Made by a program: the position numbers and the translations under genes. A stretch of 52,143 nucleotides of DNA, taken from assembly GCA_033557835.1 (NCBI GenBank), contig JAWQRO010000155.1:1-52143 (forward strand), read 5' to 3'. Source of the DNA: Helochares maculicollis (taxonomy: Eukaryota > Arthropoda > Insecta > Coleoptera > Hydrophilidae). Below the pieces are notes generated by a model that was given only the letters and a program-made list of their open reading frames with translations, had not been told where the DNA came from and did no database searches. Shown piece by piece: positions 39,822-47,727 of the stretch. How positions within the stretch are numbered: the stretch's first letter is position 1; each line of letters begins with the position of its first letter.

Positions 39822-40514
39822 GCTTATTTACGAGTCCAAGAATTTGCGAAACGCAGCCGGAGTCTTAACCAAAGCTAATGCTGAGGTACCAGGGGGTTAA
39901 AAATAATTTAGCAAACAATATTGATGGCTTCCGGTGAGGCACTTCCGGAATTTAAGTGCCACGCCGAATACGAGGGGCAAAGGAAAGAGAGAGGAGCAAA
40001 TCTGAAATATATAGAGCCTTCCAGTGGCGTCAACCCCCTCACCGACAAGTCGATTGTGCATGAAATGCAAATTGATACTGAATGTCAATGTTGGTCTGTA
40101 AGGTAGTGAACAACTTGCCGACTGCGGCTTGCGGTTATTTTATTAATGATATTCTCGGCTGTGTGATTAGTTTTACGCTCCTCATTCCTTTTGCGCTCTA
40201 TCCTTATTTGTGCGCTGCCAAAACCACCCATAGTTTTCTCTTTCTCGTTTTGCTAAAATCTAATGATTTTAGGAGTGTTTTTATCCTCTGCCCTTAAATT
40301 CACATTCATTTTCAAAACTATACTCTTAAAGTTTTTACTGTTGCCTGATGTCTACTTTAAATACGAGACTGCTAATATTAGGAAATAAGTTTTCTTCCTT
40401 AAAATAAATTGGAAAACATTTTGAACACATATTTCTTGGTCTTCCGTTCAGTTTCTTTAAGTGGAAGATGACAAAACCAAATAAAACAAACTTGTAAGTT
40501 TTCAAAAACAATAG
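39822..40514. other. Downstream region of the gene cluster
   Basis: An open frame of 61 codons on the plus strand (39,921-40,106) lies in a GC-richer patch, overlapped by a frame on the other strand. Neither is recognised. Confidence 0.3.
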
Positions 40515-40520
40515 TTTAAT
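40515..40520 (-). promoter_or_regulatory. Probable poly(A) signal of gene A (ATTAAA)
   Basis: The common variant ATTAAA lies on the minus strand about 50 bases past the stop codon of gene A, at the spacing also seen for genes B and C. Confidence 0.5.
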
Positions 40521-40570
40521 ATGGATTGACTTGCAATTTAAAATATATGGTAAACATACCATCTCTAATA

Positions 40571-41242
40571 TTACGTAGCTGGCTTAGGTGTTTGTTGCAT
40601 ATCGTCAGCAGGAGGCAACACTCGTGCATACCACTTTAAAATAAATAAGTTAGCTGTGTCCTTCCAAAACTGTATGTCTAGCTTGTACGTTCCCATCGGT
40701 AATACAGGTGGAAACTTTTCTATTTCTGGAGCATAGTCCTTGATGTAATAATGAGTGTCCTTCTGAATTCCACAACCAGTGATGTTTCCATAATTTTTCA
40801 ACGAAGCAAAACCCAACATATTCGACTTCCAAATTTTGCACACGTTAGATTTGACGTTAAAAGGAATTAGCTTATAGACATCTCCTTGTAATTTGTAAAT
40901 TTTAGCCTCAACCTGCATATTAAAGTGAAATCAACCACTAAAGGCTGCAAATGAAAATTTAACTTACAGATACAGCATCTCCGAATTCCTGTAATGTTGT
41001 GAAGGATGCGCTAAGGGCAAACTGAACACTATTCAGTTGTTTAAAGGAAAAGTCAACGTTGTAACCAGCGCTTTTGTTGTAAAACTCGAGGTCAACCTTG
41101 TCATTACTTAGGGAGTATCGTATTTTCTGTAAGCAATCGCGATTAACAATGAAATTTTTAATGAATTAATGAAAATCCAAATCACCTGAGCTCCCCATGC
41201 ACTGAAAAAGTTAAAAATCACTATAATACACTCCGCTTTCAT
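40571..41242 (-). CDS. Gene A: secreted DUF1091/MD-2-like protein, 185 aa, three exons
   Basis: Exons are 41,242-41,186, 41,126-40,968 and 40,912-40,571, with GT-AG introns of 59 and 55 bp, both phase 0. Exon 1 encodes a signal peptide (MKAECIIVIFNFFSAWGAQ). Exon 2 has the family block EFYNKSAGYNVDFSF and exon 3 the core: a first cysteine at 97 (SNVCKIWKSNMLG), YGNITGC with the second cysteine at 119, KDTHYYIKDY, then LPMGTYKLDI (143-152) and KWYARV near the C-terminus. The two-cysteine, YY and LPxGxY pattern resembles insect DUF1091 proteins, which are often related to MD-2-like lipid-binding folds; that assignment is from memory. Sequons NKS and NIT suggest glycosylation. The product is likely extracellular; its ligand is unknown. 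The start is the only ATG that gives a signal peptide joined in frame. It lies 4.6 kb downstream of its paralogue B. Confidence 0.85.
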
Positions 41243-42182
41243 ATTCTAATAAGAGATGCGCGAACAATAAGTCACAATAAAGAGCGTCCAGACAAAAGGT
41301 TCTCAAAACAGTACAGAAATCGTTTTTAAAATGCCATTAAATATATATTAGTATAATAACAATATTTATAGAAATATCTTGATCGACAATTTTTGTTTGG
41401 CATTGCTTTCCAAATCACAAAATAATGTTTCCACGGAAAATATTTGATGTTTTTCTGATAGATAATGCAGAGTATTTAGCAATCCTTAGTGGATTGACTA
41501 CTTCCATTTAAAATTTTTGATGAACTGCTGGGAAAATTGCAGTTGTAGTTATAACTCGTGCAACATAATGACTTTTTAAATAATTATAGTGGTCAGTTCC
41601 AGCCCGTTTATGAGATTCCATCAATAATTTTTTGCAAACGTCAGAGGTTGCGGCTTTTGAATCTCTTGCAGACTATCAGCATAATAATTTAATTTATATC
41701 TTGTTGGACTATCCTAGCTGCATTTTTATCAGCTTTATCAGATTAAAATGGTTTAATTTTTACTATTATGTTGTTTCTATCGACCAGTTTTTATTAATCA
41801 TAATATTAAGTAACACCTGGTACTAAAATGGTGTAAATTTTTAGCCAGTTGCGTTGTTGGCTATAATTTTCCAATACTTTAAAAATGCCCACTCGTAATA
41901 AAGTTAGTCTTATTGTGACTGACAACTGCAATTTTAAGCTGCATTTTTTTTTCATTTATATTTTCGTTAAGTTCAAGATTGAAAGTAAAATTGGCACTCT
42001 ACTGGTTCCCTGTATCTAATTGAGAATTCTGAATTATTATTATGCTTACTTGCTTATACATTATTAAATAAGCTAGTTACTGTTAGTTTGTCGGTTGCAT
42101 CAAATATTGGTGTTAGTCTTTGTACTAATTATTATATATAATTAAGCCTCTGTTTTTATTCAACAATGGATGTCATACTTAT
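41243..42182. other. Upstream region of gene A
   Basis: It should hold the promoter of gene A, but no convincing TATA box or initiator could be singled out in this AT-rich DNA. No other gene is seen. Confidence 0.35.
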
Positions 42183-42986
42183 GCTATTCTTTCAAGAGAT
42201 ATATGAAAGTTAGGGTAAACGAAATATTGAAGCTAAATTCAAAGAGTTACCTTGTCATAATGATCTCGTAAATCTGAACACAATGGACAAAGGAGGCTTG
42301 TACCAGCTACAAATTTATAGTGAATGCTTGAAATCAGACGCATTGTTGAACTTACTGCGTCCATCCAGTAATGTATTACTACGAAAGGAAATTGGAACAA
42401 CTATTCAAGTGCATTGTATAAAAGTGTCAATAGCAATCAATCTCATACTAATACAATTCCATCAAAATATTTATGAAAATTATGGTAGATGCTAAATTCA
42501 ATTAATTACCTGCTCATAATGATCTCGTAATTCTGAACACAATTGAATCGTTGAACTAAAAAATGACTTATATCAACTACAAATCTATAGTGACTGCTTT
42601 AAATCAGACGCTTTGTTGAACAAACTGCGTCCATCCAGTAACGTATTATAAATACCAAGAAAGGAATTTGGGACAGCTATTTAAGTGCATTGTATGAAAG
42701 TGTCAATAACAATGAATCTCATCTAATAGTATTCCTTCAAAATATTTATGAAAGTTGGGGTAGATGCTAAATGCAATTAGTTACCTGGTCATAATGATCT
42801 TGTAAATCTGAACACAATTGAATCGTTGAACTAAAAAGTGGCTTATATCAATTACAAATCTATAGTGACTGCTTGAAATCAGACACTTTGTTGAACTTAC
42901 TGCGTCCATCTATGAACGTGTCAATAGGAATTAATCTCATACTAATACTATTCCTTCAAAAGATTTATGAAAGTTGGAGTAGATGA
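42183..42986. repeat. Tandem array of a ~260-275-bp repeat, copies 1-3
   Basis: Units share TACC followed by TCATAATGATCTCGTAAATC, CTGAACACAATTGAATCGTT, TATAGTGACTGCTTGAAATC and ACTGCGTCCATCCAGTAACG. The TACC anchors lie at 42,248, 42,507 and 42,782; a fourth unit continues at 43,979 beyond a mariner insertion. Copy 3 is shortened by a deletion after GCGTCCATC. On the minus strand each unit has a short frame of the form TLLDGRSLFNKASDFKQSL before a stop, resembling exon 2 of the flanking genes (YTL followed by YNHSAGKLIDFS in gene C). The repeat may therefore be amplified, decayed exon sequence; the resemblance is by eye only. Confidence 0.92.
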
Positions 42987-42988
42987 TA

Positions 42989-43157
42989 TTAGGTGCGCAA
43001 CTAAGTTTTCGCTGTTTATCAATAAATGACTCCAGCAGCAAGAAGAACTTCCTTCAGCACTAGGAGTTGTACTTCTATTAGGTGCGCAACTAAGTTCTCG
43101 CTGTTCATCAATAAATGACTCCAGCAGCAAGAAGAACTTGCTTCAGCACTAGGAGTT
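42989..43157 (+). repeat. Tandem duplication of the mariner 5' end
   Basis: Bases 42,989-43,068 and 43,078-43,157 are 80-base copies differing at three positions, separated by GTACTTCTA. Each starts with the terminal repeat TTAGGTGCGCAACTAAGTT and each is preceded by TA. Both share the same internal-deletion junction, so the deletion came before the duplication. Confidence 0.95.
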
Positions 43158-43901
43158 ACCCGCCAAGCCATTTACAAGCGAGTGCATGCGTTGTGAATGA
43201 TTCAAACGCAAGGAACTTGGGTTCCATATGATTTGAAGCCAAGGGATGTTGAACTTCGTTTTTTCGCCTGTGAACAACTGTTCCAGCGTCAAAAAAGGAA
43301 GGGTTTTCTTCATCGCATCGTGACGGGTGATGAAACATGGAGTCATTACAGCAACCCAAAGAAAAGAAAGTCATGGGGACTGTCCGGTCATGCTTCTACG
43401 TCGTCGTATCGGCCAAATATTCATGCTGCGACAGTTATGCTGTGTATTTGGTGGTACCAGGACGGTGTTATTTATTATGAACTGTTGAAACCGAACGAAA
43501 CTATCATTGGGGAACAGTATCGACTTCAATTGATGCGATTGAGCCGAGTGCTGCGCGAAAAACGGCCGCAATACGAGAAGAGGCACGAAAAAGTGATTCT
43601 GCAGCATGAAAACGCTCGGCCTCACGTTGCCAAACACGTTAAACCCTACCTGGAAACGCTCAAATGGGAAGTCCTACCCCACCCGCCATATTTTCCAAAT
43701 ATTGCGCTGTCCAATTATTACTTGTTCCGTTCGATGGCACATGGTCTGGCTGATCAGCAGTTCCGCTCATATGAAGACATCAAAAAATGGCTCGATTCGT
43801 GGATAGCCTCAAAAGATGAACACTTTTACCGTAAAAGTATTAGTGCTCTGCCAGAAAGATGGGAAAAAGTTGTAGCTAGCGATGGACAATATTTTAATTG
43901 A
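43119..43901 (+). pseudogene. Mariner transposase, long open frame but catalytically altered
   Basis: The reading picks up in the helix-turn-helix region at 43,119 (QQQEELASALGVTRQAIYKR), meets a TGA at 43,194-43,196, then is open for 234 codons from ATG 43,197 to the natural end QYFN and TGA at 43,901. Counting from that ATG, GDETW holds the first catalytic aspartate (45). The second is glutamate (HENARPH, 138) and the third asparagine (IALSNYY, 173), 34 residues apart. With the N-terminal DNA-binding part deleted and two of three metal ligands changed, it should not catalyse transposition. The downstream signature YEDIKKWLDSWIASKDEHFY and LPERWEKVVASDGQYF is typical of the family. The long frame suggests a fairly recent insertion, later than most copies in this window. 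Confidence 0.93.
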
Positions 43902-43978
43902 ATCATTTGTAAACATTTTTTTACAATAAAGTTGCATTTTCATAAAAAAGCAGCGAGAAATTAGTTGCGTACCTAATA

Positions 43979-44187
43979 ATTTCAATTATTTACCTAGCCT
44001 CGGAAATCTGAACACAATTGACTCGTTATACTAAAAAGAGCCTTACATCAGTTACAAATTTATAGTGACTGCTTGAAATTAGACGCTTTGTTGAACGTAC
44101 TGTGTCCATCCAGTAACGTATAACAAATATCACGAAATGAATTGGAAACTACTATTTAAGTGTATTGTACAAAAGTATCAGTAATAA
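43979..44187. repeat. Fourth copy of the ~260-275-bp repeat
   Basis: It resumes exactly after the TA at the right end of the mariner (ATTTCAATTATTTACC) and runs through GAAATCTGAACACAATTGAC, TATAGTGACTGCTTGAAATT and TGTCCATCCAGTAACGTA to about 44,187. About nine bases are missing next to the TACC anchor. Its minus-strand frame at 44,122-44,060 reads YTLLDGHSTFNKASNFKQSL then stop, the copy closest to exon 2 of gene C. Confidence 0.9.
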
Positions 44188-44437
44188 AACTTTGATAGGT
44201 TTGCAATTTCTATTTTAAATTTTGTTTTGTATGAACTTCATCCATTAAATGACCGAAGTTATTCCAAAAAGTTGTTGAGAAACAATCTTTGTCTTTAGAT
44301 TTCAATCAAATATTTTGATTTATTCACTTATTGAGATAATTAATTAAAGTTATTATTAAAATAATCAACATAATTCTTCAATTTAATCAAAATATTTTTG
44401 TAAATCAATCAAAATAAAATGTAAATCACATACTTAC

Positions 44438-44461
44438 CACTAGAAGTAGAGACAACAGCAT
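44438..44461 (-). other. Orphan signal-peptide-like first exon (weak)
   Basis: On the minus strand ATG at 44,461 starts MLLSLLLV and runs into a consensus donor GTAAGT in phase 0, the phase of intron 1 in genes A, B and C. It lies upstream, on the coding strand, of the exon-2-like repeat copies. Eight codons is shorter than the 18-19 of the intact genes. It could be the remnant of a fourth family member, or chance. Confidence 0.22.
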
Positions 44462-45653
44462 TACAATCTTAAGTTAACTCAAATATTTTAAAAGCACTAA
44501 AGTATTACACGACATGCACTTAAAAATTTCTCCAGTTTTGTTTATTTCCATTTTAAAAGTTTCACATCAATTTGCCAACCAAGCCGTTTGTTAGGTGAAT
44601 ATGTACTCATCAAGTAGTTGCATATATTAAATCTTCAATTTTATGTCACAAAATAACTAGCAAATGCAGCACTTTGCGACAAAACAGATTTTTCGCCGCT
44701 TCACAATGTGAAATACTTGAAATTTGTTTGAAAAATCTAGACTGTAATAACTTCAATCTGTCTTAAGCCCTAAGGTATGATTGAATTTAATTTTTCAAAC
44801 AACGAAATTGATAACTAGTTAACAATTATTAGTTTAAAACTTAAAAATAATTCTCCATAGCTAGCCTTACTTTTAAATACGTCTTCTAAGCTGTGTAAGC
44901 TGACTATGTATGCATTTTTGATACTTTTATCATAACTCTTTAAACATACATTTCAGCAATTGATTTTCAAGAAATTTTATTACCAACTTTCATTTGTTTA
45001 ATAACCGGAATTGAAACCATCAGGATTGACAGAAATCCATATTTTGATCTCTTCTTTATAATTCATACAAATTTATCTTCTAAGAAGAATTGGCATACAA
45101 TTCTTTTCAGGTCTATAACCACCAACTTAATGGTACAGCCTACACTAGGTAATAAACAAGAAACTGGAAATATGCAAATTTAAGTTTAGTCTATGGGAAT
45201 ACAAAATTTGAATCTGGTAATCCAACTGCTGCTTGTCATTACCAGCATTTTTTTAAATAAAATATTTGAATTGTATTTCATACAAAACTACATCATAAGG
45301 TTTAAAGATATGACGAAAAATTGTAAACGGGTGACATTCAAAGCAAAACCAGATAATTAAAAGTCAAGTTCTTGTATGACCGAAACAAAATGCAGCAGGT
45401 GATGATTAATGAAGCAATGAAATCCTGCTGCTGAAAGGAAATGCCAAATTATTCAACCCCTAGCTTCTCAAGTAAAGCTTAGAATAAATATATTCAATTT
45501 TTCTTGCATACTAAGTAAAATGGCACCACAAAAAAGAGTGTCATACGACAAAACCTTGTAAAACTAAGATGAGTATCATTAAACTAAACAAAGATTTTGT
45601 CAGATAGAAGAAGTAAATTATCTGCTAGGAAATTAAATTAGTCAGACGAAGAG

Positions 45654-45677
45654 GGAGGTGCTTCTTGAAGTACCTCC
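45654..45677. other. 24-base near-perfect palindrome
   Basis: GGAGGTGCTTCT followed by TGAAGTACCTCC pairs over 11 positions, one of them G-T. It lies some 65 bases past the poly(A) signal of gene B on the coding strand. Whether it acts in transcription ending or is incidental cannot be told. Confidence 0.45.
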
Positions 45678-45740
45678 TGCATCGTTTGAACAGTCATATT
45701 ATGAAAACAGGCAAAAAATTAAATATAGTTAAACTAGACT

Positions 45741-45746
45741 TTTATT
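45741..45746 (-). promoter_or_regulatory. Poly(A) signal of gene B (AATAAA)
   Basis: AATAAA on the minus strand, 76 bases past the stop codon of gene B. Confidence 0.65.
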
Positions 45747-45821
45747 AACGATATATTAAACAATCATTTTTCATAAAGTGTAGATCTGCTACTGAATGGA
45801 AAGCAAAGCATTTGTTTAAGC

Positions 45822-46504
45822 TTAAGATAAAACTTCAGGAGCAGGTTCTATTGCTGTTTCGTTATCCACGGGTACAACTCTTGCAAACCATTTGTTCATA
45901 GATAAAATAAGATCGTCCTGTAAGAAATTGATGTTCAGCTTGTACGAACCAGGAGGAAGCTTCGGTGGGTAAAATTTCAAATCTGGTACGAAATTCGCAA
46001 TATAATAAACAGTATCTTTCTGAACATCGCAAACAGTTAAGTTGCCATATTTAAGTACTGTCGTGTAATCGAAAGGAAACGGTCCTAGCATATTAGACTT
46101 GAAAACTTCGCACAAATTTTTCTTAATTTCTAACGGTATCTTCTTCCATACCTTTCCAGAACGGCGAAATATTTCGATATCCATAAAGACTGAATCGCCG
46201 AAGTAAGCTAGAGTTTTGTACGATACGCTTAAACAAAATCGCACGGAATCGTATTGGGTCACTGTGAAATTAACATCTGAGGCCAGAGACTTATTGTATC
46301 TTTCAACGTAAGCCTTGTCATGGTAAATTTTGTAGGGAAGTTCCTGTAAAAGACAAAAATGTAGAGAAACGTAGTCTTAGCAATTACTAGTTATATTGTT
46401 TTTGACTTAAAAAATGCATTAGAAGAACCCGTTAAAAAATATTAACTTACTCCGGTACAGAAGGTGCCTACAACAAACAGCACCAAAACTACTGCTCTGT
46501 TCAT
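45822..46504 (-). CDS. Gene B: secreted DUF1091/MD-2-like protein, 191 aa, two exons
   Basis: Exon 1 (46,504-46,451) encodes a signal peptide (MNRAVVLVLFVVGTFCTG) and ends in GTAAGT. After a 107-bp intron with acceptor CTTTTACAG, exon 2 (46,343-45,822) encodes the rest. The intron that splits genes A and C after the FGD block is absent here: FGDSVFMDIEIF is continuous, so this gene has probably lost it. Family features are ERYNKSLAS (32-40), cysteines at 96 (LCEVFKSNMLG) and 123 (YGNLTVC), KDTVYY (127-132), LPPGSYKL (147-154) and KWFARVV (169-175). An extra cysteine is at 55. Sequons NKS, NFT and NLT are present; the first and last match positions in both paralogues. The product is presumably secreted. 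The acidic, Glu/Pro-containing tail differs among the three genes. Functional assignment beyond the family resemblance is not possible. Confidence 0.88.
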
Positions 46505-46546
46505 GACTTTGGAACGAATTTTAACGGAATAATTCCGCAGTTTCGC

Positions 46547-46554
46547 TTTTTAAA
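46547..46554 (-). promoter_or_regulatory. Possible TATA-like element of gene B
   Basis: TTTTAAAA lies about 45 bases upstream of the start codon of gene B in the 460-bp gap after gene C. In DNA this AT-rich the match is weak evidence. Confidence 0.25.
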
Positions 46555-46910
46555 ACTTCCAAAGTTACCTGCTCACAATTTTTTTGCCTCAGATTTTAAT
46601 CATTCTAATTGCAGTATGAACTCATCATCATAAATTTTTGTGTGGCAGAATTATTTCTTTGTTACCTTGATAATGTTCATTTATTTGATGGTATCAAAAC
46701 GATTATCGATGACAATCTACAAAAAATACTAGTCCACAAAATAACAATAGAAGTTAAAAACCAAAACATATAACATGGACTTTTTATCTTTTAATTTTTT
46801 AATTAATCCACAACTTTTATAAAAAGTGATTTCAGGAATGAAACACTTGCAATATTTTAATTATCACAACAGTATAACGAATAATAAAGAGATATACCAG
46901 AAGTGTGTAG

Positions 46911-46916
46911 TTTATT
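46911..46916 (-). promoter_or_regulatory. Poly(A) signal of gene C (AATAAA)
   Basis: AATAAA on the minus strand, about 48 bases past the stop codon of gene C. Confidence 0.65.
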
Positions 46917-46963
46917 TTTAATTTTATGTTAGTCTCACAAAGTGTAATTAAAAATAATAGTTA

Positions 46964-47727
46964 TTATCCACTTTTTGGCACTACCGCAGCATACCACTTA
47001 ACAGATACCAAAGTGGAAGATTTCTTGAAAAATCGTATATCCAACATATAATTCCCTGTAGGAAGCCTGGGAGGATAATTGTCTTCTCCGGCCACATAAT
47101 CCGCTAGATAATAAGAAGTGTGGGTCTTTAAATCGCAAACAGTTATGTTTCCGTAAGCCATGAGGGCGGTCCAGTTGAAGAAAACTGGCCCTAGTGCGTT
47201 GCTTTTAAACACTTGGCAAAGTGAAGACGGCTTCATATCGTAGAGTTGAACGTAGTTGCCTTGCTTAACCTCTCTGAAAAGTTTTGCTTTTGCCTGAAAC
47301 ATCAATTAAGACATTTACTAAGCTCATATCAATTATGTCTGGGTTCTCTCACAAATGAACTATGTTTAATACATAAATCAAATAGAGTGGAACTCAGTTT
47401 TCTGAGATTCTGGATTGTTTATTAATATGATTTTAATACTTACTGTAACTAAGTCCTTAAGGTATTCCCCAAAAGTTCTGAAGGCAATAGTGATGCCAAA
47501 TTGAACATCACCTACATTTGTTACACTAAAATCAATCAATTTGCCAGCAGAGTGGTTATAAGATTCCAGCACTCCTTTATGTTTCAAAGTATATTTATGC
47601 TTAGGCTAAAACGTGAAATAAATTAAAACTAGAATTCAGGAATATTACTGTTCTGAAAGTAAATTTGTACCCCAGCTTGGACATCAAAATTTGCAAATAA
47701 AAAAAATAATACAGCAGCAGTTTTCAT
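46964..47727 (-). CDS. Gene C: secreted DUF1091/MD-2-like protein, 182 aa, three exons
   Basis: Exons are 47,727-47,671, 47,605-47,444 and 47,293-46,964, with introns of 65 and 150 bp, both phase 0. The first donor is GTACAA, weaker than the GTAAGT of intron 2. Exon 1 encodes a signal peptide (MKTAAVLFFLFANFDVQAG). Exon 2 carries ESYNHSAGKLIDFSV, and exon 3 carries cysteines at 99 (LCQVFKSNALG) and 126 (YGNITVC), YYLADY, LPTGNYMLDI (150-159) and VKWYAAVVP. Sequons NHS, NWT and NIT are present; the first and last are shared with A and B. Intron 2 falls at the same place as in gene A, which supports descent by tandem duplication. It is the 5'-most of the three on the coding strand, 460 bp from gene B. 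The product is likely extracellular; ligand and role are unknown. Confidence 0.86.

Larger units (their letters stand above)
42987..43978 (+). mobile_element. Mariner (DD34D), 988 bp, inserted in the repeat array
   Basis: The element spans 42,989-43,976 and is flanked on both sides by TA (42,987-42,988 and 43,977-43,978), the expected target duplication. Terminal inverted repeats of 26 bases differ at three positions: left begins TTAGGTGCGCAACTAAG, right, reverse complemented, TTAGGTACGCAACTAAT. The sibling repeat unit reads GTAGATGCTAAATGCAATTA where this one reads GTAGATGA-TA-element-TA-ATTTCAATTA, so the empty site is visible. The first ~60 codons of the transposase are deleted, and the first 80 bases of the element occur twice (42,989-43,068 and 43,078-43,157). 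It is one of the clearest insertions in the window. Confidence 0.96.
44188..45740. other. Spacer between repeat array and gene B
   Basis: No intact gene was found. It contains the signal-exon-like motif at 44,438-44,461 and the palindrome at 45,654-45,677, both listed separately. Confidence 0.4.

Noticed and set aside
39660..39900. Possible short inverted-repeat element ending in GACCCCCT and AGGGGGTT
   Set aside because: Only about 10 bases of the ends match and no target duplication is visible.
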